From: Mycogone perniciosa
Taxonomy: Eukaryota > Ascomycota > Sordariomycetes > Hypocreales > Hypocreaceae
Assembly (NCBI GenBank): GCA_025331125.1
Contig: JAOALB010000089.1
Coordinates: 1-39,248, forward strand
DNA: 39,248 bases
Direction of reading: 5' to 3'
Under the pieces are notes generated by a model. It made no database searches. It was given only the letters and a program-made list of their open reading frames with translations, and was not told the DNA's origin. Positions 1-11,950 of the stretch are shown here, piece by piece; positions within the stretch are counted from its first letter, which is position 1; every line of letters starts with the position of its first letter. Made by a program: the position numbers and the translations under genes.

Positions 1-2976
1 ATATAAGAATTTAGCTTTATTTAAATAAAAGAAGATTATATTTTCTTTACTTTTTCAAACTATTTAATTTCATTTATTTTGTAATATTATTAATATATAG
101 CCTCTATAAAGTCTTAAAGCTAAAAAGTAATATTATTTATATTGTTAAGGTATTTATTACTAGTGTATTTTATGTTTAAAAGTAAAGTAATATATCATAT
201 AATTAAGATTAAGAAAAAAGGGGATCCTTAAAGGCTTTTATATTTAAATTTACTATAAAGAAGGGTAATATTATCTTTTTCTTAAATAAAAACTATATAG
301 TTACTTAAAAAAAACTTTATTTATTTGATAAATTAATTTAAGTACTTTTATCTTTTAAATTTAAAGGTTATATAGTTTTTTATTATAGTATTAAAGGCTT
401 TTAAAATATTAAAAGTATTAAAAGTAAAGATTAATACTTTTTCTTTTTAAAAGGTATTAGTTTTATATTTTAAATAAAGTAAATAAAAAGGTTTATAGTA
501 TTCCTTTAATAAAACATTAAACCATTATTTTAAAAGTATATTATATTTAAATATATCTTTTATAATTCTTTATACAAAAGGCTTTTTTTAACTTTTATTT
601 ATATATAATAAAGGTAAAATAAACTATTAAGCATTAGATTTAAGGTCATTTACTTTCTTTAATATAAATATAAAAGTTATTTTAATACTTTAAAAACGGG
701 CTAAATAATATTTAATTTTTAAATATCCTTTAAAAAGTTTATATATAAAGTTATAAACTATTAGTTAAATTATTTTTAAAGTTTTTATTAAAATCTTATT
801 TACTTTAAAGGCAGTATTCTTTATTTTAATAATAGCTTTTATTACTTTTTCTTTATTTAATTCTTTATTTTAAAAGATATTTCTAAAGAGGTAAATTATA
901 TAATTTTAAAGGGTATTAATATCTTTAAATGCTTCCCTGTATTTAAAGACTATCTTTTATAAAAAGGCAGTTTTATTTATTAAATTTGTAATTTAATAGT
1001 TTTTATTTATTAAAGGTAATAGTTAAAATAAATTAATAGTATTTTTATTTAATTACTTAAAATATACTTTTATTTAATTTTATTATACCTATAATTAAGT
1101 CTTAATAAACTGCTTTCGTTTAGAAAATAATTATATATAAAGTCTTTTTAATCGTTTCTTTTTCTTTAAATATATTAATAGTTACTATTATAGCTCTTTA
1201 TACCTCTTTATAATTATAGTTTTACTATAAGGTATTATAGTTATTTTAATACCTCCTTTTCTTAGCTTTTATTATAGCAGTAATAAAAAGGGTTTATAAT
1301 ATTTAAACTACTTTATTTAAGCCTTTCATATAATACTATTAAAGTTTAAGTTTAATAGGTAGGATTTATAGTTATATATTAATTAATTAAAGTTTAAAAG
1401 GGATTTAAATACAATATATAGCTTGCATTTAATAGTTAATAAAACTATTAAATTTAATAAATAAATATATATATAAAGTAATGAGAATTTATATTTAATT
1501 AATTATTTATTATTATTTTAATAGTTATATTCATAAAAATAAAAATAATTATATTACTATAGCGGTTAATTAATATATTAATAAAAAAAGGGAGAGATTT
1601 ATTTCTTTTATTTATTCTTTTATTTAGTTTCCTATAATATTAATTTTACTATTAAATCATTAGGTTTAATATATTATATTAAAGTCTTTAACTATAATAA
1701 TATTTATAGGGGCGCGTCTTTACCTTTTCAAGATATTTATTATAATAGCTTTTATTACTTTATAGGAAATATTAATAATAGTATATTTATAGACTTATAT
1801 TTAATATTTAATATATATTATAGTTCTTAAACTTAATTAATTATAGTTAAATCGCTAATAAATTCAATGAAACTTTAATATATGTAAAACTTAAAGGGGG
1901 GTTTTATATTTTATCCTTTAAAGGGTTAAAGCTTTTATACTTTAAATAATTCTTTATTTATTTATATAAAAAGGTATAATTTTACTTTACCTATAATTCC
2001 TATATTAAAATAATATTAAAGCTGCCCTTTTTATATAAAGGAAAGTATAGTATTCTAATATTTTAATCTTTAGTTTATATTTATTTATAAAACTAAAGGG
2101 TATATTTTTCATAGTTTAATTATTAAAGTATCTTACTTATTTAATATTTATATTAATATTATTATTAATAACTTAAATAATTAACTTTAATAAAAATAAA
2201 GTATTTAATAAAATATAAATAAAAGACTTTATTAAAACTTTTAATATTAGCTATAATAAAGTAACGGTTTAGCTTAAATAAAGGTTTAAAAGCTTATAAG
2301 TTAAACTATAAAAATGATTTTTATTAACGCAAAGTAAATTAATTTACTGTTGCTGTTATTAATAGTAGGCCTTTTATTTTAACTTTAAAAGGCTAAAGTA
2401 AAAGTATCTTTTATATATATATTTTATATTACTTTTATAGCTTTTATAAAGTATATCTCAATATAGGTATTTTTACTTTAAACTATCCTTTAAAGGATTA
2501 CTTTAAGTCTATTTATATTAATATTTAAATATATTTTAATAAACTCAATTGTTTTGAATTTGTAAATAATTTAACGTTTATTTTTTATAGGCTATTTAAT
2601 TTTATTATCTTTATACTTTCAATATATTATATAGTTTAATATAATAAATAAATAAAGTATATTATAGTTAATATATTACTTAAAGTTTATATATTTTCTA
2701 TATAATAATTTACTATACCTTTTATAGTATTTTATATAATTATAAGCCTTAAAATTATAAAAGTCTAGGCAATAGTTATATTAACTTATTTATACCTCCA
2801 AGGTTAACTGTTTCATAAAGGCAGAGTATTTAAATAGTTTAAAGTTAGGTTTAACCTTCCTTTAAAAAGAAATAAATTAATTTTAAAAGTTAATTACTTT
2901 ATTATATTAAGATATTTTATATATAATAAAAGGGTTAATAAATTTAGCTTAAAGCTATACTTTTATAGGAACTAAA

Positions 2977-3070
2977 AGGTTAATAGGGTAAGTCCTTTTA
3001 ATATTAATAAAGTAATAAAGGACTTTTTATATTATAAAAGTCTATTAACTTTTCATTTCTTTTAGTTCTA
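2977..3070. repeat. Imperfect inverted repeat
   Basis: The arm from 2977 reads GGAACTAAAAG, then GTTAATAG, then AAGTCCTTT. The same three blocks recur in reverse complement up to about 3070, with short insertions between them. It could form a cruciform of about 95 bp. It is probably a chance survivor of an older repeat. Confidence 0.4.
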
Positions 3071-4602
3071 TCCTTTTTTTAGTAAGTTTTAACTAAGAAA
3101 AAAGGTTTATTATAGGAATTTTACTTTTTAACTTGAATAGTAAAGCCTATATATACCTTTTATATATATTTAATATATATATAATTAAGTTTATAGAATT
3201 TAATAATACTGCTTTTAACTTTAATAGTAATATTTCTTTTTTAAATATAGTTTGAAGGGACTTAAAGGAAGATCCTATTATTTAAGGCATTGAAGCTAGT
3301 ATCTTTATTAAAGGCTTTCTTTAAATTATCTTAAATATTTTTATTATCTTTTCCCTTTATTTAGCTATTATAAAAAGGGGGGAAACCTTAAAAGATTATA
3401 TCCTTTACTTAACTGCCTTAATATAAAATATTATAAAGCCTTTATTAAGTTTATTAATAGGTAAAGGTAAACTGTTTTTATTTAATATAGTAAAGCTTAT
3501 AAAGTTAAGTAAGTTAGTAAAAGTTTATTTTTTATATCTTTAAAATATTAAATATTATTATTATTAATACTTAATTTTTAAAAGATTAAAATATCTTTTA
3601 GCTTATAATATTAAATAGTAGTAAAGCTAATAAAAGATTTTTAAAGGGCTTTTATAATCTATAAAGTAATAGCTTTATAATATTTCCTTTTATATATAGT
3701 AAAGTAAATATTAATAGCTTTAAAGGTATTTAATAATACTTTTTATAAGTATTTTTAATTTCCTTTTTTTATATATACTATTTTGTTAAGCAGCTATAAA
3801 GAGATATATTAAAGCGTGTATATAAATTAACTATTCCTTTAAGGCTAGGTTTAAAGGTTTTATTATTAACGTAAATTCTTAAAGCTTTAATACTTTTAAA
3901 GTAAATTTCTTTAATTAAACGCTTTTTAAGTATAATAGGCAGTATAGATAGGTTTATAATATTTAAGAAAGTTAAAGTAGCTTTTTTTTAATTTTAGAGG
4001 TTTATTGCTAGCCTAGCAGTAGTAATAATTTAAATAGGTTAAATGTTTAAAAGGATAAAGGCAGTTATTATTTTAGTTAAAAGGCTAAAGAAAAGTAAAG
4101 GGGGGAGTTAAATGTATTTTCTTAATAGGTAATTAAAAGGTAGTGATTTCGATTTTAAATAACTATTTAAAGGTAAAGGTATTTATAAATATAAAAGGGA
4201 AGCTTAGCTATTAATATATATTTAAGTATATATAGTATTACTTATATTTAGATTCCTTTTTATAGACTGTTTTTTTAAACTAAATATATAAACTAGTAAA
4301 TATATAAAGATACTTATATATACCTAATTCAATAAAAAATCTAGAAATAGCTGAATTTAACCTTAATAAAATTATATTAAAGTATTTTTTAGGAATATAC
4401 TACTAATTAAAAATATGCTTTGAAAGTATTAAATCAATTAATAAATAGTAAATTAAATAGTACTGCCCTCTATTAATAGGTATAAAAAATACTAAATATT
4501 TGCAAAATAGTTACTTTATTACTATTTTTACTTAATAGTGCCTAATTAATTATTTAATATATAGGAAAGGCTAAAATAACTATTTATAATATATTAATAT
4601 AA

Positions 4603-5464
4603 AAAGTTTCTAGGTATAGATTATACCTTTAATTTCTATAACTAATACTTTTATAAGTATAGTTTAACTAAACCTTTTTACTATTTACTTAATATTATTA
4701 CCTTAAACCAATTTTATTATTATTATATAATAAAAAGTAGTAAAGAACTGCTAAAAGCCGCTATAATCTTGTTATTAATAGAAAAACCTTTAAATTTAAA
4801 AGTTTTATATAGTAGAGTATAAAATAAAAGTCTATAATTTATATATTAAGAAACTCTTTAAGTATAAACCAAGCTACTGCTTACTATAGCTAGCACTATA
4901 TAATAATATATATTAAGTCATTTATCAATATTAACTTAATAAAGGCTACTTATAGCTGTTTAATATTTTATGTTAAGATTTTAAGCTTTTTTAGTCGTAA
5001 AAGCTAGAAACAGTAATTTAATAATATAGCACTTATAAATTTAAAGTTTATTTTATTAATAAAGGGATTAAAGCCGCTTTTAGCTATTTTTTACTATTCC
5101 TATTTATATAGTAATAGCGAAATAAGTATTATTTAAAATTAAGTAAAAATTAAAAAGGTATAGTTAAACTGCATTTATAAAAGTATAGCTATAAAGCTAA
5201 AAGTTATAGTCTATACCTAGAAACTTTCTATTTATAGAAATCGCAGATATTTATTTTGCACGCTATTATATTTTAAAGTTACTGTTCCTAACTTTTAAAA
5301 ACAAAAAGGATTAAAATCCTAATTTACAATATTAAAAGGCTATAAATAGCTTTCATTAAACTAATATTAAAAACAACCTACTAGGCTCTATAGTATAGTA
5401 GTAGCCATAATAGGCTGCAGTATAGTATATACTCAAAGAGTTTCTAAACATATAAATTATAGAC
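4603..5464. repeat. Interlaced inverted repeats with permuted block order
   Basis: Three blocks recur in opposite orientation. Block a is 4603-4625 against 5205-5227 (23 bp, one C/T difference). Block b is around 4748-4790 against 5045-5085 (imperfect, sharing GCTAAAAG..GC and TTATTAATA). Block c is 4830-4866 against 5428-5464 (37 bp, few differences). The order is a-b-c on the plus strand but c-a-b when the other side is read in reverse complement. Two copies of one element in opposite orientation, later rearranged, would explain this. The element is not identified. Confidence 0.5.
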
Positions 5465-7190
5465 ATTTATTTCGGCCTCTACTATAAATAAATTTAAACC
5501 TATTTTAATTAATTTAATAATAGGCAAAGTATAAAGTAAAAGCTTTAAAAAACTATAATAGTACTATAACTTATTACTAATATATTAATATTAAAAGCTA
5601 GTAATATATACTATATAAGTCTTTTAAAATATTAAAATAGTACAGGTAAAAAGGGAAGCTAAATATAAAGAATATTATATATATAATATAACTTATATTT
5701 AACTAAAAATTACTTTAATTTAATATAGCATTATGTAATATATTTTATTTAGTTATTAAATATATATATATATCCTTTAATAAAAAGTAAATAAAGGTTA
5801 ATATAGTAAAGTTAATAGTTTAATATAAAATTATAAAATAAATCTAAATATAACTATAGGTATAGTATATAATAAATATATAGCCTCTTTTAAATTATAT
5901 AAATAGTAAAATACTTTATTTAATATATTATATTTAAAATATAGTTGTATAAGCTTAGGATATTGCTTATTCTTTTATTTAAGTTATTTTTTACTTTTGA
6001 TATAGTTTACTAGGTTCCGCGTTTTAATAAAATAGTCTTTAAACTAATTTTATTTCTTAGTAACTTAATTTTAATAAGTTTTAAAAATAAAAACGTTGAG
6101 GTAAATAATATTAATAGTATTTAAGCTAAAAGTATATATAATATATAATATATAATATTTATCTTAGCCTTTACTTTATAGCTAATTATAGTAAATAATA
6201 TATATGTTATTATATTAACTATCAAAATATTATATATAATTACTATAAATAATAAAATTATAAATTTTACTATTATAATTATATTCGCAATAATTATAGA
6301 AATAGTTTATAATATATTAAATGCTAAAGATAATACTAAATATTATAATATAATATAAGTATTTAAAGTTAAAGAAAGTATTTAAAATTAATATATAAGT
6401 TTATTTTATAAGGAAATCTTTACAAAAAAGATTATTAATAGTTATAGGCATTTATATACTAACTATTTATATAATATCTAGTATATTAATAAATATTGAA
6501 AGTAAAGCAGTAAATAAATATATTATAATATATTAAAAGAGCTGTTTAAAAAATATCAAACTATATATTTATTACTATAACCTCTATATCTTTTATTAAT
6601 TAGAAAGATAAATTTTAATAAAAGCAGTAAAATAATTAAATATATAATATATAAGTACTTTTATAAGTAAAAGCTTATATACCTTATAATTAACAGCTAT
6701 TTTCTTAAAAACTATAGCTATATAGTTGGTTTATTTATATTAAAAATAAAGACTTTTTTATATTTAATTCTCTGTCCTTAAAACTATTTCCTTTCTACTT
6801 TTTATTATAATAATATTACTATATACTTTTATTTAATAGGCTTATATTCCTTTTTAACTTTATTTAACGCTTTTATTAAAGCTAAAATTCCTATATAGTA
6901 ATAATATTTTTCTTATATCTTTAATTTCCACTAAAATACCAATATTATCCAGTATATCTCACTTAATAAAAATTAAATAATACCTAAATTCTATATCTAT
7001 TTTTAATAATATTTTAAAACTATTATCCCTATTACTAATAACATTAAGTTAACTGCTATAGTAAAAGTATAGGCCTACTATATAATACAGGAATAGTTTA
7101 AATTAGATTTTACTCTTTACTTAATATACCCACTTAAACAATAAAGCTTATCTTAACTCCTTAAAATAGCTAGCGATAATATAACCCGGC

Positions 7191-7727
7191 AGCCTATTCT
7201 AGACGGGAGCTTTCTCTCCAACTGCCTCTTTAAATATACTAGGGCCCTTTCTCTTAATATTTTAATTCCGTAAAAACCCGCAAACACCAGGATCAAACCC
7301 TATCTTTTAGCAGTATAAGTTTCGGGCATCAGCTAAACCCCGGAGACCCGGGAAGTCTTAGCGTCAACCTCCTTATCACTTGCGGATAAGGGTCAAATAG
7401 CACCTTAATTCCCTCTCTGTTATACTCTCTTACTGATATTTATCAAACCATTTAGCTAATTGCTAATAGTTTCCCGGCCAGCCAATTTATAGTGCTAAAA
7501 GAACGCGTCGCGTTCTTCTTCTCCACTCTTATAAATGTATCTTAATGGTTAAGAGAGTGGGAAAGTTGGGTAAAACTTGTAAATTAAATTGTGCTTTTAA
7601 AGACTCACATGTCATGAGGATCATTGCTTCTCTTCTTCAGAAAGGCGGAAGCGTGATGTGACGGTATCAAATGATTCTTGTACTCAATACCCCATAATAA
7701 CGACAATGGCCTTCTGTTAATCCCGAC
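7191..7727. other. Left edge of the GC-normal island, no gene seen
   Basis: Base composition becomes ordinary. No coding frame is supported. The stretch contains the first copy of the 53-bp hairpin repeat (7466-7518). Just after it is a short inverted repeat, CCACTCTT at about 7523 and AAGAGAGTGG at about 7551. Confidence 0.6.
7466..7518. repeat. 53-bp hairpin-bearing direct repeat, copy 1
   Basis: It matches 15428-15480 at 48 of 53 positions in the same orientation. The right end holds a near-perfect palindrome, AGAACGCG-T-CGCGTTCT, an 8-bp stem around a single central base. Four of the five differences are transitions. The fifth is the central base of the palindrome (T here, A in the other copy). 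Similarity stops abruptly just after the hairpin. A structured hairpin at an element boundary occurs in Helitron-type 3' ends, but no clear CTRR end follows, so the class stays open. Confidence 0.75.
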
Positions 7728-8755
7728 TTGGAAAACCACATACGTACCTATCCTGCACAGGGAATCCGGAATTCCCTCGGCCAGCGTTGCCTGGCCCTAG
7801 TCGGCAGGACCATCAGACCCACGCTCTTCGCCAAGAAGTCCCCTTATGTGATCCCTGTCCGGGGGAAGGGCAAAACAGCAGCGGCAAGAAGACACCTAGA
7901 AATGCTAGAGTCCCTCCCTCCTTCTACAATCGTAGCATACTCCGACGGATCCCAGATCGAGGGAAACTCAGGCTGGGGCGCAGTCATATACCACAAGGCA
8001 AAAGCAACTACGAACTTCGGCCGCCTAAACAATGCTGAGGTGTACGACGCCGAGGCGCAGGCCGCCCTGAAGGCCATGGAACTAGTAGCAAGGCGCAGAA
8101 GATCGCTCGATTCAAAAAGCCCTCTTTTTCCTAGACAACTCGGCGGTGGTGGATGGGCTGCTTAGCAAACCCCCCTCTATGCAAGGAGCGTATATACGCT
8201 TCCAGAAAATAGCACAGAGCATCCTCCCCTGTATAACCCATGTCTTGTGGGTGCCAGGATACGAGGGTGTTATGGGCAATAAACAGGCTGACCGGCTTGC
8301 TAAATAAGGCGCCGCCCTGCTGTCCTGCAAAGTTGGGCGACAATCACGCACATTAAAAGATGGGTCAAAGAAAAGATCGCCGAAGTACATAAACAAGACT
8401 GGCTTAGCAGGACCCTAGACTGCTATAAACGGTGGGGACTTGTGGCCCTTAGGTCCCCCCCTAGAGCTGAAACTCCTGCGCCCCGTCCTATACAGGTTAC
8501 TGGCGGAGAGGTCAGGACACAGCGACTTCCAAGGATACTATAAATGTTTCGGACACAATACAAGACCCGTCTACAGATACGGCATGCCAAAGGAATAAGG
8601 TTATTTCGTGGAGTGCAGGATGGTTAGACCTTTTCTACCAGACATTCCACCAGGGGAGGCCCCCCTCTTGCACCTGCTCAGACCTTTAAGAAGCGAGGAC
8701 TTCCAGAAAGTGGTAGAGGAGACGAATCTATACAGCCCCCCTTTACTCCGTAATT
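7728..8755 (+). pseudogene. C-terminal remnant of a non-LTR (Tad1-like LINE) ORF2: RNase H domain and tail
   Basis: The first 145 codons carry the start of an RNase H fold: YSDGSQ around residues 71-76 supplies the first catalytic Asp, and NNAEVYDAEA around 101-110 the Glu. Near 8130 the frame shifts. The domain then continues with FLDNSAVVDG (third acidic position) and WVPGYEGVMGNKQADRLAK (fourth). It is broken by TAA at 8305-8307. Downstream LLAERSGHSDFQGYY and a frame ending in EDFQKVVEETNLY resemble the tail that follows RNase H in Tad1-like fungal ORF2 proteins. A second stop lies at 8596-8598. No reverse transcriptase or endonuclease is seen upstream, so this is a 5'-truncated dead copy, as is usual for LINEs. 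Mutation density is far lower than in the AT-rich blocks. Confidence 0.85.
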
Positions 8756-9626
8756 AAATTAGATTAACAATTTACAAATAACCGTCTTTCCTTTATAAAT
8801 TGAAATTTAGCGAAAGGTAGCCTTAAGCTGCTGGCTCCTAACATCCTATTGCCTAAATATAGATTCATATAATTAGCTTACTTAGTAGGCGCAAATAATA
8901 AAATAAATAAATAAACAAAGTTATATTAGTCTTATATAACTATCCTAATAAATCGCTAGATTAAGGATATTGGAAGAAATGTTAGCCTGACTAGGTAAAG
9001 ACTGTATAATCTATCTATTAGGATTCAACTATCCCCTGTATGCCACTAAGTCTAACTCTGCTACTCCCTATATTTAAGAGACCTTTACTGCAGAGAGAAA
9101 GCTAATTAGCTCCGGTGATTCCAGTCGTCTGGGCTCTGGTTGGTAGGGTTCTATTAAGTATTTATACTGGCAATTATTAATGGATAGGTAATTTCCAAAG
9201 GCGGAAGCTTACGGAAAACTCAATATATACCGGACTATTGGAAGGAGCCTGGCGAGTAAAGGATTACAGCTAGTTATTTATAATTATGTTTTAGAGAAAA
9301 TTAGCTGAAAAGTTAGCTTATTAATATACCTTGTTTCTATTTCTGCCTATCCCTACTAGTATTAATAAAATGATTTTTTATGGAGTACGGAGTACTCTGT
9401 ACTTATATGTTAATCAAGGTTTTAGTTATTAAGTGCAGTTCCAGCTGCAAAGATACTAACGCTAAATAGATAAGCTAATACCCTATTATAAATTACCCTG
9501 GTAGCCTGCTAGACAGTAACAATAAAGCTAAAGTAGGGTACTAAAAATAATATTTTAGTATATAATGGCTATTATAATAACTAGGGGGTATAATTAAATA
9601 AACGCGCCTAGAACCACTTGCCTGAA
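8756..9626. other. Spacer without a recognisable gene
   Basis: The composition is mixed and no coding frame can be defended. A 20-bp imperfect palindrome built on AGTAC and GTACT lies at 9384-9403, with one non-pairing position per arm (a G/C transition difference). Such AGTACT-centred palindromes are often found at ends of small fungal transposon relics. I found no partner end here. Confidence 0.5.
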
Positions 9627-10033
9627 TGTGACGATCCGGGTTGATTCTCAACAGTTAAACCGAGGTTCGTGGGTTTATGTTGACAGGGAGGTCAGGGATA
9701 AATACTAAGCAGGGTAATATAGTTGCGATTCTGTAGAATAGGTGGTTCTGGTAAATATAATTGTTAACGACTGTCTAAGTAACTATACTAAATGAGTGAT
9801 AAGCTAGCCGTATATATATAAAGGAAATCTTTATGCGATTACTGGTGTCCCAGTAAGCATTGCTGTAATCACTGTAATAGTGCGGTAATTGAGTAAGTGA
9901 TTACACCTTTTAGTGTAGTGAGCGTTTAAGTGATTACTTTTAGCGTGGTGATCACTTCCTGATGATTAGTTGGCGCAACCAATATTCTCCCGTGTCCTCG
10001 TGACCTGGCCTTCGACATGGTCGGGTCGTGACA
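9627..10033 (-). mobile_element. Solo LTR of a Ty3/gypsy retrotransposon
   Basis: The plus strand begins TGTGACGATCC and ends GGGTCGTGACA, giving TG..CA ends and a short terminal inverted repeat. It is flanked by CTGAA (9622-9626) and CTGTA (10034-10038), a five-base target duplication with one mismatch. About 407 bp long, it is related to the 3' LTR at 29445-29831, which belongs to a minus-strand gypsy element, so this copy is also read on the minus strand. AAGTGATTAC is repeated at about 9896 and 9931. No polypurine tract or coding trace adjoins it, so it is best explained by LTR-LTR recombination. It is much less mutated than its relative. Confidence 0.8.
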
Positions 10034-10129
10034 CTGTATCTTGATTGACTTTGTTATAGACCGACTAAGCGACTTTTCTAGGTCCTATTTTTCCAAACGC
10101 GATATCCGAATATTCTCAGGATATTAAAA

Positions 10130-11030
10130 AGCTCTAGCATTTATTAAAGAAAGAGCAGTATAAGAAAGAGGAAGCAAAGGCATAAAAAGAGGAGTAAAGG
10201 CTTTAAGAAACTTGCAGTTAAAGACCCTATATAGGAAATTTTATCGCCTATATAGAACGAGGAGGGACTATATAGGGAGTATTGGTTTACAGTACTACGA
10301 TTCTGCAATAATGTATATCCGCGAGTTCGTGCAACTAAGCAATAATACTTAAAACCTAGGCGAAGAAAGCCAGGGACAACGATAGCGGACCGAGAAAAGC
10401 GAATAGATTGCATTTAATTAAGGGGCCACCCCGCCAATAATAAATCTTAACGGAGGGGGCATCTATATAAGCCTAAACAGAGACGAGAGTTTAGCATTTG
10501 TCTATAACTATAAGGCAGCCTATAAGCTTCCATTAAAGTATCTCAAGGCCGCTATCGCAGAGAAGCAACTATTTATAGAGGTCATTAAGCTAACCAACAG
10601 TCACAAGTATAAAAAAAGATACTAAACTAAGGAGAAAGAGAGGGAAGAAACACAGATTGCTATAGCGTTGACGCAGATAGGGTTGAATATAGCTATATCG
10701 CTGTCGGCAAATCCTTAATATTCCTTCATTTCGACCGAGTTGAACTGCAGACGTTGTATTATTATCTATGCGTGCCAGATAAAGAGGCTGGTAAAGCGTC
10801 GGCCAAAATTAGGCTGGCCGGCTATCTCATACCGCAGTGACTTAACTGGCCAGCTTTTGCCTCTTAAGTCTCTGATCCGGGGCGCTCAAGGGAGATTCAC
10901 ACAACGCGGCGTTGCGGAAGGCGAAGAAACAGCTGGAAATATGGGGGAATCCGTACGAGGATGTAGGGCCGAGGAGTCGGATGCGACGGCAGCTTTAGCT
11001 CGAAAGATTGGGTACCTTGGGCATGTCTAG
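10130..11030 (+). pseudogene. Degenerate member of a multicopy fungal hypothetical-protein family (EYK/HKL motif)
   Basis: Fragments in several frames resemble a lineage-expanded fungal family of unknown function that I know only as hypothetical proteins, in which an EYK..HKL segment is followed by a YSYI..FLH..YYxLCVP segment. Here I read KLAVKDP near 10210, LAFVYNYKAAYKLPL at about 10490-10535 (Asn replaces the usual Glu), VEYSYIAVGKSLIFLHF at about 10683-10735, then LYYYLCVPDKEAG to about 10790, and ALRKAKKQLEIWGNPYEDV at about 10910-10965. These blocks are in the expected order but separated by frameshifts and stops, so no protein can be made. The E-x-K element recalls PD-(D/E)XK nuclease-like folds, but that is only an analogy. 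The family assignment is from memory. Confidence 0.6.
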
Positions 11031-11384
11031 AGACCAAAAAAAAAGAGGGGGAAAAAAAGAGTAGAAGAGGTATAAGAACAATGTCCCACTTAGGGGCATA
11101 CTAAACAATGGATAAAAAAGGAGCGTTGTTAAACAGGACTAAAATTAGCTGAACTATGCAAAGGGGCGGCGTAAGAGAGTCTCACAAGAGTCCATAGTTA
11201 GTCTTACGAAGCATTGATAGGCATATTATTAGGATTACGTCTCGGTAGAGAGGGTTTTTATGTGGTAATGGTCAAAAAGCTTCGTAGCTGAATCCCCGGG
11301 CGGAACCGGAGGGTCAGATTTTAGTTCTCAAACATAAGATGATAGATACATGGGCTACAAGTAATTGCAGTATACGGAGGAATA
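11031..11384. other. Upstream region of the KP4-like gene
   Basis: No coding frame is supported. It starts with an A/G-rich run (about 11034-11070). An open frame that is merely in phase with the KP4-like gene begins at 11339. Nothing else is recognisable. Confidence 0.5.
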
Positions 11385-11392
11385 GTATATAT
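11385..11392 (+). promoter_or_regulatory. Putative TATA element of the KP4-like gene
   Basis: GTATATAT lies about 125 bp before the chosen start codon. It is followed by a pyrimidine-rich stretch (about 11403-11448, with CTCCCATCACTACTC and CTCTCTCTACTATC) and CAAG/CAAAG words typical of filamentous-fungal transcription start regions. The start codon context is TCAAAATGG. Confidence 0.45.
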
Positions 11393-11515
11393 GTTGTCAG
11401 AGTTCTACTCCCATCACTACTCTTAACTCAAGCTCTCTCTACTATCAAAGCCAAGCTAGTATTATCTCGACTACAAAAATCACTAGCATCATCTTCACTA
11501 TTTACTTATCTCAAA

Positions 11516-11950
11516 ATGGTGTCTCTTACTCTTCTCCTATCAACTCTAGCGGTTGCCACTGGAGCAAACGCCCTGGGCATCAACTGTAGTGGGAATGCTC
11601 GTTGCCCTGAGGCGCATATCTATCAATCCACACAAGACCATTACAACGCCATTATGTCAATCCCTGATGATCGTTGGTATAAGAATGGGGAACACATCTC
11701 TTGTTTCATGTCTAAGACCTCCAAGTTTGGATCAGGAACATATATCTCAACCTGCTCCTTTCTCCAGAATACTGGCGGCGCACCTGGACGCGTTATTAAA
11801 ACCCTAATTCCTTACCTGAAGAACAAGTGTGGATTATGTGGAAGTGTGCCTTACTATTTTCCCCAGGGAAATAACAATGTCAATGATGGACAATTGACTA
11901 TCAATTTTGTTGACAATAGTAAGGTGGGATCATGCTATTTCGCTTGCTAA
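11516..11950 (+). CDS. Secreted KP4-like (killer toxin KP4 family) cysteine-rich protein, 144 aa
   Basis: The protein has a clear signal peptide (residues 1-19, hydrophobic core LTLLLSTLAVA, cleavage expected after GANA). The mature part opens with LGINC, the hallmark start of KP4-like domains. Further family-like segments are SIPDDRWYKNGEHISC (48-63), the Cys-containing CGLCGSVP (105-112) and the late DGQLTINFV (124-132). Eight cysteines (24, 30, 63, 80, 105, 108, 140, 144) allow four disulfides; length fits a single-domain family member. KP4 from the Ustilago maydis killer virus acts on calcium channels of competing cells; chromosomal relatives in ascomycetes are proposed antagonism or virulence factors. 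Activity here is inference. The frame is open back to 11339, but the ATG at 11516 puts the signal peptide at the N-terminus. No intron is needed. It is the only intact-looking gene in the window. Confidence 0.85.
   Translation: MVSLTLLLSTLAVATGANALGINCSGNARCPEAHIYQSTQDHYNAIMSIPDDRWYKNGEHISCFMSKTSKFGSGTYISTCSFLQNTGGAPGRVIKTLIPYLKNKCGLCGSVPYYFPQGNNNVNDGQLTINFVDNSKVGSCYFAC

Larger units (their letters stand above)
1..7190. other. AT-rich RIP-type degenerate repeat block
   Basis: No gene is supported here. The sequence is overwhelmingly A/T. Its remaining G and C sit mostly in AGCT, AAGC, AAGG and CTTT contexts, while CA and TG steps are scarce, as expected when C in CpA has been converted on both strands. 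No open frame of useful length survives. I searched by eye for reverse transcriptase and transposase signatures and did not recognise any, so the original element type is unknown. The composition changes at about 7180-7190, where CCGG, GGGCCC and CACC words reappear. Confidence 0.8.

Noticed and set aside
10144..10413. 89-codon minus-strand frame with a hydrophobic end
   Set aside because: Antisense shadow of the decayed fungal gene-family sequence read on the plus strand.
11339..11515. N-terminal extension of the KP4-like protein
   Set aside because: It would bury the signal peptide 59 residues inside the protein, and the segment overlaps the TATA and pyrimidine-rich promoter region.
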